Shown one piece after another: positions 36,981 to 48,628 of a stretch of DNA of 64,000 nt. Origin of the DNA: Plasmodium relictum. Its lineage: Eukaryota; Apicomplexa; Aconoidasida; Haemosporida; Plasmodiidae. The translations under genes and the position numbers were made by a program. The notes below the pieces were generated by a model, which was not told where the DNA came from, made no database searches, and saw only the letters and a list, made by a program, of their open reading frames with translations. Position 1 is the first letter of the stretch, and each line of letters begins with the position of its first letter. Location of the stretch: positions 868,001-932,000 of the forward strand of contig NC_041687.1 in the NCBI RefSeq assembly GCF_900005765.1, in the 5' to 3' direction.

Positions 36981-38372
36981 ATGAAACTCGAAATTTTTCT
37001 TAATTTTTTTATATTAGTTGCAGTAAAATGTGTGATAGCCTCCGTAAACTTCACTGGTTTAGATACAAAAAATATAAAAGGCAAATACAAAGAATTAGAA
37101 AGTTCTTTTAAAAAAGAAAATACAAACAAGCTATTTCTGAATGAATTAAAGAAATCTAATTACAAAAACATTAATGTTATAGCATTAAGCACGTCAAGAC
37201 ACTACTTTAATTATAGGCATACAAGTAATTTATTGATAGCATATAAATATCTGAAAAATTTAGGTGATATTATGGATAAAAATATCTTACTTATGATTCC
37301 ATTTGATCAAGCTTGTGATTGTAGAAATATAATAGAAGGTACGATTTTTAAAGAATATGAAGAGTTTCCTGGAGAAAATATTGATGGGAAAAAAGAAAAT
37401 CCTAATTTATACAAAAATTTAGATATTGACTATAAAAATAATAATGTAAGAGATGAACAGATCAGAAGAGTTATTAGACATAGATATGACGGTTTTACCC
37501 CCCAAAAAAATAGACTGTATACTAATGGAGATAAAAAAAAAAATTTATTTATTTATATGACTGGTCATGGCGGAGTCAATTTTTTAAAAATTCAAGAGTT
37601 TAATATTATGAGTTCTTCTGAATTTAATTTATATATACAAGAATTACTTATAAAAAACATTTATAAATATATTTTTGTAATAATTGATACTTGTCAAGGG
37701 TATAGTTTTTATGATGATGTATTAAAATTTATATATAAAAATAAAATAAATAATGTGTTTTTGTTATCATCATCTAACAGAACTGAAAATAGCTACAGCT
37801 TATTTTCAAGTAAATATTTGAGTGTGTCTACAGTAGATAGATTTACCTACAATTTTTTTAACTATTTAGAAAATATTTATAGAATATACCCAACTGAACC
37901 ACATAAAAGTGCTAAATCCTTTTCTCTATACAATATTTTGAATTATTTAAAAACTCAAGATATAATATCGGAACCAACAATAAATAATTCTAATTTTAGT
38001 TCATCAACATTCTTGCATGATAAAAATATTCTTTTTTATAATTCTAATTTATTAATTATAAGTAGAGATTTATATGAATCTGAATATAAACAAGGGTATA
38101 TGAAAAAAAAAGAAGAAAGATTAAGTTTTCAAAATATATGCCTTGGTGATTTAAGTTTTTGCGGGCATATAAAAAGCAATATATATAGAAATATGATAAG
38201 TTTATATGAGAATAGAAGCTACTATAGCGTTACAGAAACCTACTTGGATGAGGAAACATATTTCACTGATTACTATTTTACTTCTAAGGCCGTTGACACT
38301 AATTATTCAATAAAAATATTACTTGTTTTGTTTTTCATATTACTCTTCATACTTTTTTTTTTTTTTAAGTGA
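36981..38372 (+). CDS. GPI8: GPI-anchor transamidase catalytic subunit GPI8
   Basis: This is a single exon of 463 aa. GPI8/PIG-K is the C13-family cysteine protease of the ER transamidase complex that cleaves a C-terminal signal and attaches the GPI anchor, needed for merozoite and sporozoite surface proteins. Residues 1-20 form a signal peptide. The conserved Leu-Ser-Thr-Ser-Arg-x-Tyr-Phe-Asn-Tyr-Arg-His strand and the Asp-x-Ala-Cys-Asp-x-Arg-Asn region follow. The catalytic dyad is His196 (in Thr-Gly-His-Gly-Gly) and Cys238 (in Asp-Thr-Cys-Gln-Gly). A Leu-Ser-Ser-Ser segment follows the Cys region, as in the family. The last 19 residues are a hydrophobic segment ending Phe-Phe-Phe-Phe-Lys, a C-terminal membrane anchor as in yeast and human GPI8. 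All key residues are intact. Confidence 0.95.
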   Translation: MKLEIFLNFFILVAVKCVIASVNFTGLDTKNIKGKYKELESSFKKENTNKLFLNELKKSNYKNINVIALSTSRHYFNYRHTSNLLIAYKYLKNLGDIMDKNILLMIPFDQACDCRNIIEGTIFKEYEEFPGENIDGKKENPNLYKNLDIDYKNNNVRDEQIRRVIRHRYDGFTPQKNRLYTNGDKKKNLFIYMTGHGGVNFLKIQEFNIMSSSEFNLYIQELLIKNIYKYIFVIIDTCQGYSFYDDVLKFIYKNKINNVFLLSSSNRTENSYSLFSSKYLSVSTVDRFTYNFFNYLENIYRIYPTEPHKSAKSFSLYNILNYLKTQDIISEPTINNSNFSSSTFLHDKNILFYNSNLLIISRDLYESEYKQGYMKKKEERLSFQNICLGDLSFCGHIKSNIYRNMISLYENRSYYSVTETYLDEETYFTDYYFTSKAVDTNYSIKILLVLFFILLFILFFFFK

Positions 38373-41132
38373 TTCGTACTTTTTAATATACTATATTATT
38401 TTTTCTTTTTTTTTGTAAATTGAATATCTTTTTTCAGAAGAAAAATTATTATTACTCTTTATGTTTATATAAAATGGCAATTAACATTTTAATACAACTT
38501 ATTTAATTAAAAAAAAGAAAATTTGTTGAAAATATTTTTTTTATATAATTTACGTTTATAAGTATACTTTTTCTTTTTTTCTCATTGTAAATTATTTCAA
38601 AGATAAAAATAATAATAGAGTTTAAATAAAAGATTATTTTAAAAAAATGAAAAATTATATATAATAAGGAAAACATTTTGTTTGATAATTCTAATGTAAT
38701 ACTATAATAAAATATAGAAATAATATATAAAAATTATAAAAGAAAAAAATATATATTTTTAAATTATTTATATTAAAAATATCCTTTGTTGGTTTATATA
38801 TGCATTTTAGAGGATTCATGTTTTTTTAAAAATTTGAATTCAATAAATTATGAGAAAAATAAAAATAAAATTAAAAATATTAAAATACTATATATAATAC
38901 ATAATTCAAACACATTGTATGATAATTATTTTGTGCATAAAAAAGTATGAAATAATAGTTTACAGTATGAAGAATATTTCATTTGAAAAAAAGGAAGATT
39001 CAAATTACACTATGTTTATTAAGGAAAGACATGTATTTTTTTTAATATATATTTCCTTTTTGATGCCTCCAAAATATTTTGAAGTGAATAAATATCTTCC
39101 ATTAATTTTATATCAGAGTTAATTGTAATTTTTAGTTTTTGTTCTGTTAAATTTCAATTTGTAACATTTTATAATACTAAAGGCTATAAATATCAAAATA
39201 TAAAAAAAAAAGTATTACTTTCAATTTTTTTTAAATTCTATTTTTATTTTAAATATTACATATTTTAATTTAACTTTGTTAAAAATAAATAAAACTTTAT
39301 TCAAAGAGATAAAAAAGAAATATATTCATTAAAATTATTTCTAATTTCAAATAATATTTTTTTTTTTAATTTTGTGTAACAGTTGCAACTTATTCATAAA
39401 AATCCAGAAAAAACATAAAATAAATTTTAGTTTTTTATCTTATTTTTTTTTTTTTTTTGAAATGTTTATTGTGGTATTTTTTTATGTGTGCATACTTTTT
39501 TTTTCTTGCTTTGGTAGAAACAATGAATAAAAATATTGGTTGCTTACACAAAAACATATTTACAAGTCAGGGAATAAGAATATTTTATTTTTTATAATAT
39601 TTTAAAACAAATTATAGTAACGAAAATTATTACATATAAGGTAAAATAAGAATAGTAGTAAACTAAAAAAAGGTACCTTCTTTAACCAATATTAATGCAT
39701 GTGTTTTTTTATAATTATTAATACTATAAGATATTTCATATTTTTTTTATTTCAATATTTTACTTTGCACTTTGTAATATTATAAAAAATTCCAAAAGTT
39801 ATTAGAATTTTACAAAATTTTTATAATAAAAAAAAAAAAAAAACATAAATTTTATAATAAAATGAAATATATACATATATATATTTATATTTATAATTTT
39901 ATAAATTAGAATGAAAAACAACTAAATATTATTATTTTATAAAATTTATAAGCAGAAAAAAATAAAAATATGTGTATATTAAATGTATTGGTGTGTGAAT
40001 ACAAAAGTAAAAATATATTTATTTTAGACCTAATAGTACAATAGAAGCTGAATCATTTGTGCACCATTTTTAACTACAATATAAAGTATCACAAATTTTT
40101 TAAATATAAATGTTATCATATTTAACTAAAAAATATTAGAAGAAAAATTTTTTTTATTAAATTTTAAGAAATATTCATTATAATTTTTTTTTTTTTAAAA
40201 TAAATAAATATAAATTAACTTTTCAATTTTTACAATAAAATACATTTTACGTAATCCATATTTCTAAAATGAATTTATTTATTTTTTTTTTTAAATCTGG
40301 TAAAATAAAAAGAAAAAATATTATTCTCATTTTTTAAACAAAAGACTTATATTATTTAATTATGCTGAAATGATATGTTTTTATATTCTATGATAAAGTT
40401 AAAAAGTACATTATAAATAAATTACTAAAATGTTTTTATTTTTTTTTTTTTTGCAACAATTTAATTTGAAATTAAAAAAAGGCAATGAAATAGAGAAAAC
40501 TTAATCCTTTAAGATATTTGAAATAAGTTTTAAATTTTATGGCATTTCTAGTTTTGAAATCATCTTTTTTTTATACATTTTACTCCATTATATTTTTTTT
40601 TTTTTTTTTTTTGTATCTTTTAACGTTGTGTATTAACATTATACATTGTCTATAATATCACATATAAATATCTATGTTATAGTTGTAATTTTTTTTTTTT
40701 TTAAGAATTGTTTGTTTTAATTTAATAAAGTATTCACTTCAAATGAATTATATGTTTTGAATCCTTATATTTTCTATTTTTTATTATTTTTTTTTGTTTA
40801 TTTCATTTACGTTATATAATTGTAAAATTATTATATATTCATTTTCTAAATTACAGCAACCCTATTTGTTTTTTAGTACATATGGTTTAAATTTTTTTTT
40901 ATAATTAGTTTAATTGATTTAATTTTATTTTAATTCATTTTTTTTTTTTTATTTTATAATTAAAAGGTGTATATCTATATTTTTATACTTTTAAGTTCTA
41001 CATTGATTTAATGGTTTTTTTTTTTTGTTCTCCATTGTTTTTTTAAGTAATATATTTCTTTATTTCTATATACATCATTTTTTCTACTACATTTTCCTTC
41101 GAAGGCATATATGTATTTATAAATTAAAAAAA
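38373..41132. other. Long intergenic region with one possible small ORF
   Basis: 2.76 kb of mostly very A+T-rich spacer between GPI8 and the next + strand gene, with many poly-T runs (about 40598-40615, 40690-40702). The exception is the G+C-richer frame at 38919-39122, listed separately. Confidence 0.5.
38919..39122 (+). CDS. Possible small single-pass membrane protein, unknown
   Basis: An open frame of 67 codons from ATG 38919, or 51 codons from the second ATG at 38967, ends at TAA 39120-39122. From 38967 the base composition is about 21% G+C by my count (33 of 156), like coding exons here and above the surrounding spacer. The protein from the second ATG has a charged N-terminus (Glu-Lys-Lys-Glu-Asp), a Lys-Glu-Arg-His turn, one hydrophobic stretch of about 14 residues ending Met-Pro-Pro-Lys, and a short tail. 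I do not recognise it. It may be a real short gene, an exon of something larger, or chance. The codon content, not homology, is the support. Confidence 0.35.
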   Translation: MIIILCIKKYEIIVYSMKNISFEKKEDSNYTMFIKERHVFFLIYISFLMPPKYFEVNKYLPLILYQS

Positions 41133-43636
41133 ATGGATATAAGGCATGTGAAGGGCTGCCAATATTATGAAAGAGAAAACATAAGCGATTGTGAAGATGA
41201 TATAAAAAAAATGATGAATAAATTATTATATGAGAGAAAAAAGAATTTTCAGGAACAAGATAATTATTGTCACAATCCTTCAGTAAATATTTGTCCTAAT
41301 GTTTACTGTAATATTTATACAGATTTATATAATTGGTTTGGTTTTAAGCATTGTATGAAAATAGATACAGAAAATTTGAATACTTGTTTTACTGATATAA
41401 CAAATGGAGGTGTAGGGTATTATGAGAAGTTGATAGTTTTAGGAGGAAGGATTTTAGAATTATATAGTGAATTACATTTTTTTAATAAATATAATTATGA
41501 AAAAGATGAAGAGGTTGTTGATGATCTGAGAAGTATTAAATCAATTAAAGAAGTTGTTTTTCATTATTTATATGTTCAAAAGAGGAAAAATCGTGTGGTA
41601 TACAGGAACAGTTTATATTTATTTGGATACTCATATTTATATACTCCTTTATTTTTTAATAATAAAAATTCTATAATAAAATATGTAAAAGCTTGCGTAG
41701 CATATGCAGTTAAATTTAGTGGATCAAATATTTTCTCTTGGATGCCTTCATTAATAGAGCACATCTATCACTCGCAAAAACTAAAAGTTTCAGAAATAGA
41801 ACAAGAAAATGAACTCATACAAAATTTACAAGAATATTTAGGTTATCCTTTTGATTATATAATACCAAGAATAAATGAATGTTTTAGTCACCACAATATA
41901 TATATTAGTAATTCTCATTTAACAGGGTTGCAAATCATTAGAATATTTGCTAATGAATATTTTTCTCTTTTGGCAGACGTAAATAAATAAAAATATATTT
42001 TTTTATATAAATTTATAATTTTACACTTTTGTGAACATTATTATTTTCTAATTCATATATATATATTTACATTATTTCAATTGTATGATAGAAATGAAAT
42101 TATAATTTTTTTTTTAATAATATTTGATACACTGATGAAAAAGGAAAAGAAAGTATATTTTAATTCATACGTATTTTCTGTTAATTTATAATAAAGATAA
42201 CTTTATATAATTAATTTTACAAAAAAATAATGTTTCATTTTTCATTTTTCTTCGTTAACTTAGGATGTAGGTGTTTACGGGAAAGAAAAGGCTATATGGG
42301 TAAGAGAAGAAACTGAAGCCTTTTTAAATTCAAATTGCATAGAAATATTTAGTGGATGCATGATGTCAATGAATAAATATTTAAATGAGAAAAATGTAAA
42401 AATATCTAAGATAAGAAATATTTTTGAAATGATATTATCTTCGTGTTGGGTAATAGGAAATGAAAAAAAAAATAAAATATGGGTTAGCGCATTAATACAA
42501 AGATTAAGGCAAATACAACTATTAACTCAAATAACTACTATAGAAAAATGGTCTTATAGTATAAAAAAATATAATGATATAAATATAAATAATTTTGTAA
42601 ATGACATTTATAATTTTAATAATATAAATGGAAGTATATTGTCTCCTTTTCAATTACAAAATATAAACACATATTTGCCTGCAAAGGAAACTCAATTAAA
42701 GCGAATCCCTTATTATACTACGCTGGCAGATAAATATAAAGATCGTTTTCATCAAAATGATGATAAAAATATAAAGAGCAAAAATGATCATAAAATTTAT
42801 AATGTTTTAAATAGTATTTCCAACAATTTATCTAAACATTTTAAGCCAAGGAAACAGAAAATTATAACTTCACCAAATGTAAAAAAAATTATTCATGTAA
42901 ATAATAGGAACCTACCTACAGGTTAAGCAAAAATAATTTATATATATATATTTATATACATATTTTTTTAGGAAACTATAAATAAAAAAAAAAATCTTCA
43001 TGCGTCATATACTTTTACTTTAATTTTTAAATTTTATTTATTTTATACTAATATAGCTAGAAACTATAATAATTCGAAATATTGTTGTTCCTATGAGGAT
43101 TTATCGGGATATGAGGTAGATAAAGACACATATGACGAAAATGAAGATGAAGATGAAGTGGAAGTGCAAGAAGAAGATGATGTAGAAGAATATGAAGATG
43201 AGAATGAAGAAAAAATAAAAAATAAAAATAATGGAATACCAATTAAGATAAAATATATTAAAGATTCCAATAATGATGAAAATTCTAAATATGTTATAGA
43301 GATACCAAAAAAGGATCTGAAAGGGAAAGGAAATAATAATCATATAAAAGCTGGTATGATAAAATTAGAAAACAGTTTTGCATAATATTTAAAAAAAAAA
43401 AATATAATAAAATTAACATAATAAATTATTAAAAAAGTAATTTATATGAGAAAGCCAGTTCATTAAAACTTATGCTCTTTACTTTTTTTTACTTTATTAT
43501 TCGATAATTATCTTTAAAAGAATAATTTAAAAATAACATACTTTAAATATTTTTACATATTATTTTGTTTTTAGTGCTTTGGGGAAATAGCAAAAAGGGC
43601 TTAGAAATAAAGATACCAACTACAAAAAACAGATGA
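41133..43636 (+). CDS. Four-exon Cys-containing protein, unknown function
   Basis: The exons are 41133-41978, 42264-42921, 43057-43353 and 43575-43636, in phases 0, 1, 1, giving about 620 aa. The ATG at 41133 (Met-Asp-Ile-Arg-His-Val) is preferred over an in-frame ATG at 41025, whose 36 codons are poly-T-like. Exon 1 encodes a compact, non-repetitive globular region with many Cys, Tyr and Trp residues (His-Asn-Pro-Ser-Val-Asn-Ile-Cys-Pro-Asn-Val-Tyr-Cys). Such density suggests metal binding or disulfides, although no signal peptide is seen. Exon 2 continues helical; exon 3 has an acidic Glu/Asp stretch. Without the last intron the frame would stop at 43385; the GC-richer final exon (Leu-Trp-Gly-Asn-Ser-Lys-Lys-Gly) argues for splicing. 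I do not recognise the family. Confidence 0.7.
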
Positions 43637-44409
43637 CCATAAAATAAAATAAATTTTATAAAATAATTATATACATCTGTACAAAAATAATATATATGTA
43701 ATTTCTGTTAATTTAAAATTTTTTTTGTATTTATATTTAATTTTCCATAGTAAAAAGAACTATATGTTTATTAATTTACTCACATAAAAAAAGTATATAT
43801 ATATGTATTCATATTGCCCTTTTTTTTTTGTTGAAGGTGAGGTTTAATTTTTTTTTTTTTTTTTTATCTACTTCTATGTATATATTTTTTTTTTAAATTT
43901 AAGATTCATTTACGTTATCTTAGTTTTATAATTCTAAGGAAATGAACTCAATGCAATTCTATCCCATTAAAAGATGTTTTAAAAAAAAGTTTATAGATAT
44001 AATAAAATTAAGAGAAGAGAAAAAAAAAGAAAAATAATTCATAATTTTACATTTTATTTTATATATATATATATGGGGAAAAAAAACTCAAACATGATCT
44101 ATTTAAACGTTTAAAAAAAATATAGTAAAAAATTGCAAAAAAAAAAAAAAATTATAGAATATAATTTGTAGGAATATTTTAAAAAAAAATTGTATTAGTT
44201 AATTCACAAAAAAAAAATAACAGGAAAAAAAAAAAAATACAATTGATATATATTAGTTTTATTATTTTTAAAAATTAAATTAAATTTTTTTAGCTTTAAA
44301 AAAAAAAAAATAATAATAATTAAAAAAACAAAAGAATTTATAAATTGATGAAAATATAAGATAGTGGAATATTGTAGATTGCTAATAAATTAAGGAAAAA
44401 AAAAAAAAA
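43637..44409. other. Intergenic, promoter of spermidine synthase
   Basis: Poly-A and poly-T-rich spacer between tandem + strand genes. No frame is seen. Confidence 0.5.
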
Positions 44410-46053
44410 ATGGAAAAATTAAGTATGAATAAGACTAAATTAGCCCTTACATTATTGGGAGGTTTGTGTTCTTTTGCATTTTATCATTTGAGAAGAAAAT
44501 TTAACTTTTCATATATTTTATTTTCAAAAAAATGGTTTAGTGAATATTCCTTAATGTGGCCAGGCCAAGCCTTTAGTTTAGAGATAAAAAAAATAATTTA
44601 CCAAACTAAATCAAAATTCCAAGTAATTTTATATTTTATTTTTTTTAATATATATGTGCATACTACATTTATATGGAAAATATGAACATTAAAGACGTTT
44701 TCAGTTATTTTTAATGTTTAAAGAATGATACATTTTAAGGCTGATATTAACAAAATTTTATTTATACTACTTTTAATTAAATATATATAAATAAAAACAT
44801 ATATATATAGTTAAAACTATAGTATTTATTCTATATTCCAATACTAAAATAAAATTATTTAATTTTTATTTTATATTAAGAATACAAAACCTTTTAATAT
44901 TTATTAATAAATTATTCATTTTATTTTATTTTTTTTATATGTAGAATGTTTTAGTTTTTGAAAGTAAAACATTTGGAAATGTATTAGTTTTAGATGGAGT
45001 AATACAATTAACAGAAAAAGATGAGTTTTCATATCATGAAATGATGACGCATATACCTATGACTGTACATGAAAGTGCTAAGAATATTTTAGTTGTTGGA
45101 GGAGGTGATGGAGGAATAATACGTGAATTATGTAAATATGAATGTGTTGAAAATATTGATATTTGCGAAATAGATGAAAAGGTTATAGAAGTATCCAAAA
45201 AATATTTTAAAAATATTAGTTGCGGGTTTAGTGATAAAAGAGTACACATTTTTATTGAAGATGCTAGTATATTTTTAGATGATATAACAAATACATATGA
45301 TGTTATAATTATAGACAGCTCTGATCCAATTGGACCCGCTGAAACATTATTTAATCAAAAATTTTATGAAAAAGTATATAATGCCTTAAAACCTAATGGA
45401 GTTTGCATAGCTCAAGTAATTAAATATATTTTTTATATACACTTATTTAATGTTTTTGCTATATTATCATATTATTTTTCTTTATCTTAACAGTGTGAAT
45501 CTATATGGATACATGTTGGAACAATAAAAAGAATGATAAGTTTCACAAAAAAAATATTTAAAAAAGTGGAATATGCAAATATTAGTATTCCTACATATCC
45601 ATGTGGATGCATAGGTAGAATGATTTATAAATAAATAATAATAATTAATATATATATATATATATATATTTTTGCATGTCCAATTGATTTAAGTCATATA
45701 TTTCATAACAAATAAAGGAAATATGAAGAATAAATTAATTTTTTATATTATAATAGTTTTTTTCTATTTTTTTATGGTTTCCTTCAATTGAAAATGATAA
45801 TTACATAAATATATAATATAGAAAAAAAGTTTTAGTACTAAATATATTTTTTATGCTTAAGTGTCTTTTAATTTTATATATTATAATGATCATTTAGATT
45901 ATTAAATTTTACAATTATTAAAATATATATATTTTTTTTTATTATATACTTATATACTATATTTCTATTTTTTTTTAATTATTAAAATATTTAAGTGCTT
46001 AACTGCATATATTTTTTGCATGTAGTTCCTTTTATTTTTAATTTTACACTATT

Positions 46054-46103
<50 letters not shown>

Positions 46104-46328
46104 TATATATATAATTATTTATTTTCTTTTATTTTTTATGTATATATTTAATTCCTTTTTTTTTTAATAGGTTTACTTTGTTGTTCTAAAACAGATAATG
46201 GTTTATCAAAACCAATTAAAAAACTAGATTCAAAAGAATTTGAAGATTTAAAATATTATAGCTATGAAAATCACATAGCCTCCTTTAAATTACCAACATT
46301 TGTTTTAAAAGAAATTAAAAATGCTTAA
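44410..46328 (+). CDS. SpdS: Spermidine synthase
   Basis: The exons are 44410-44622, 44945-45415, 45494-45614 and 46171-46328 (phases 0, 0, 1), giving about 320 aa. The enzyme transfers the aminopropyl group of decarboxylated S-adenosylmethionine to putrescine, giving spermidine and methylthioadenosine in the polyamine pathway. The N-terminal extension of about 40 residues contains a hydrophobic segment (Leu-Thr-Leu-Leu-Gly-Gly-Leu-Cys). The catalytic fold starts at Trp-Pro-Gly-Gln-Ala. The substrate-binding glycine loop Val-Val-Gly-Gly-Gly-Asp-Gly-Gly, the acidic Asp-Ile-Cys-Glu-Ile-Asp pair, and the catalytic loop Asp-Ser-Ser-Asp-Pro-Ile-Gly-Pro-Ala are all present. So are Gln-Cys-Glu-Ser and the Pro-Thr-Tyr-Pro-Cys-Gly motif. 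The protein closely resembles the P. falciparum enzyme as I recall it, including length. Intron 3 (556 bases) carries an (AT)n tract. Confidence 0.97.
46057..46101. repeat. (AT)n microsatellite, about 22 units, in SpdS intron 3
   Basis: An uninterrupted AT dinucleotide run inside the last intron of spermidine synthase, about 70 bases upstream of its acceptor. Confidence 0.95.
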
Positions 46329-47479
46329 TAATTTTTAATTCAATATTTTAATATTTCATTAATATTACATTTTTTTTTTTTTCATATCATTATATATATA
46401 AATTCATTGACATGAAGTACATTAGTGGAAAAATTAATATGAATTATTTAATATTTGAGTTATACCTTAAAATAGAACTTATTTTTTTTACTTTGTTTTT
46501 ATTTTTACATGTTATATAAGTTTCATGTGAAATCGCATGCAAAGATAGCATAAAAACAAAAAATAATATTTTTTTAAAATAAAGTATTATTATTTCTACA
46601 TAGAATTTATTAAATTTGCAATTTAAATAAAGTTGAAAATTTTAAAAAAAAAAATAATAAAATAAAATATAGAACTTATTAGAAATATACTTTTTTTCAA
46701 GCAACATTTATGTAGTATGATTTTTTTCCCCGTTTTAATTTAAATTAAATTTAAAGAGTACTTTATGATTGTATTGCATGAATTCAGTTTTAAAAAAAAA
46801 ATCTACAAAATCTATGTCTTTGTTTTAATAAAATATTAAAATTAGCTTGGTATTAATATTTAACAAAAAATAATTTATAGTTATATATCCGTTTAAATTA
46901 AAAAAAAAAAAAAAATTCTTTTGTCACAATTCAATGTATTAGATAAAAGTTATAAATTTTTTAAAGAAAAGTTGTAATTTAAAATATTTATTATATATAT
47001 ATAAATAGATATTTTTTTTTTATTTTTTATGCACTAACGCTTTTTTTGTATATGAAGAAGAAGCATGCACTTTTTTCTGTTTCTATATCGTTTTAATTTT
47101 AATAATGCGAAGTAATGCAATAATTTTATTATTTTTTTTTTTTTTAAGTTACCGACAAAAAATAAAAAAGAAATTTATTAAAATATTTTAAATTCGTTTT
47201 TGTTAAAAATTTTTAATAATTTCAAGGGATTGTTAAAAAAAAATAATTTTTTTTTTTTTTTTAATCTTGAAATAATTTTTATTTTAATCTAATTTTTTTA
47301 TTTTAATCTTTAATTTTTAAACTTTTTTTTCTATTAATATCTTCTGATTTTAATTCAAATTAGTAAAACTTTAATCTTTTTTAAGAATTTTGATATTTTA
47401 ATAAATTATTTTAGTAATTCTAATTCTTTATTTTTTCCTTTTTTCTATTTTTTCTATTTTTTCTATTTTTAATTTCAAA
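46329..47479. other. Intergenic, promoter of PV1
   Basis: 1.15 kb of A+T-rich spacer with no frame. A GCATGCAC sequence at 47063-47070, about 410 bases upstream of the PV1 ATG, stands out against the composition. The last 80 bases before the ATG are C/T-biased. Confidence 0.5.
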
Positions 47480-48628
47480 ATGATAAGAATAGTAGTAGCA
47501 TTATTTTTCTTTGCCTATACATATGCCTTTAATATTACGGATGGCCCCTTAAATCAAGAAAAGTTATTCAAAGCAGTACTTGAAGTAAAAAATACTAGAC
47601 ATCAAAATTTCGTAGATATGATGAATAATGAATCTTCCTCAAACGAAGAAGAAAGAACCTTTGAAAATGAATTAAAAAAGAATGGATATGTATGTTTATT
47701 CAGTAAATTTGATATTGTTTTTAAAAATTCTTCAAGATCATTTAATGAATTATTAGATAATGGTAATGAAGATATTCTAAAAGAAGCTGCTAACGATTTC
47801 AAAATTAAGTTGATTCAAGTAATAAATCATTTAAGTGAAGTAATTTCTTTAAAAGATTTGAGAAATAGATACGAACAAGTTTTTCAAAGCTATATTTCTC
47901 AATTAGGAGGTGATTTTTTTGGTTACAATAATAAAAATGTACTAAATCAAGATAAACATAGCATTTTTAATACACCTGAATTTACCCCAAAACTTACAAA
48001 CTACTCTGATAGAGAATCTAAGGGAGCCAGCGAAGAAGGTTCAGATTTATCTAGAGTAAATAATGAAGAAAATTTAAATAAAATATCAGAAACATATTCA
48101 TATGAAAGTTTTTCTTCTAGCTATAGTGATGTATCAGATCAAATCGAAGAAACCTTTGAAAATGAAACCATGACTAGAGAAAAAGCACTTGATATTTTAA
48201 TAAGAAATGCTATTTTAGTCATGGAAGGAGAATGCAATGAAGAGTCACCAAAAAAAAATGATGGAATGTGTATGAGATTTGGAGGTAAAGTTCAAAAAAA
48301 TTCTTTTACAACTCTTTGTGGTTTATCAGAGTGCGGTGTAGAAAGTAATAGCGGTTTCTTAAGAAAAGCAGGTGGACAAAGTGGTATTGATTTTTTTAAT
48401 AACAAAAAATCAATGGATGAACTAGTGAAGAATATATATAAATTATTAGAGAATACTTTTGGTATAAATATGATGGAAAATCCATTAGTAATGAGTAATT
48501 TAACTCCAGAAAATTTAAGATTAAAAAATGAACAAATAAATAAAGAAGGACAAGCAAGCGAAAGCTCTCTAGATAGTAAAATTCAAAAAGATACCAATAC
48601 TACTATCCCCCAAAGAAATGAAAATTAA
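47480..48628 (+). CDS. PV1: Parasitophorous vacuolar protein 1
   Basis: This is a single exon of 382 aa. PV1 is a soluble protein of the parasitophorous vacuole lumen, linked in P. falciparum to the PTEX/EXP2 export machinery and essential in blood stages. A signal peptide is clear: Met-Ile-Arg-Ile-Val followed by a hydrophobic core and Tyr-Ala-Phe cleavage context (about 1-17). The mature part is acidic with a Ser/Glu-rich linker (about 165-220). It also has a helical N-terminal region and a C-terminal globular part with several cysteines (Glu-Cys-Asn-Glu, Met-Cys-Met-Arg, Leu-Cys-Gly-Leu-Ser-Glu-Cys-Gly) that could form disulfides. No membrane segment, GPI signal or PEXEL motif is evident. 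The identification rests on signal peptide, sequence impression and position between SpdS and RPN7, as in P. falciparum. Confidence 0.85.
   Translation: MIRIVVALFFFAYTYAFNITDGPLNQEKLFKAVLEVKNTRHQNFVDMMNNESSSNEEERTFENELKKNGYVCLFSKFDIVFKNSSRSFNELLDNGNEDILKEAANDFKIKLIQVINHLSEVISLKDLRNRYEQVFQSYISQLGGDFFGYNNKNVLNQDKHSIFNTPEFTPKLTNYSDRESKGASEEGSDLSRVNNEENLNKISETYSYESFSSSYSDVSDQIEETFENETMTREKALDILIRNAILVMEGECNEESPKKNDGMCMRFGGKVQKNSFTTLCGLSECGVESNSGFLRKAGGQSGIDFFNNKKSMDELVKNIYKLLENTFGINMMENPLVMSNLTPENLRLKNEQINKEGQASESSLDSKIQKDTNTTIPQRNEN

Noticed and set aside
41025-41132. N-terminal extension of the Cys-containing protein as a signal peptide
   Set aside because: The 36 extra codons are poly-T-like sequence of promoter composition; the ATG at 41133 follows an A-rich stretch typical of Plasmodium starts and begins the coding-like composition.
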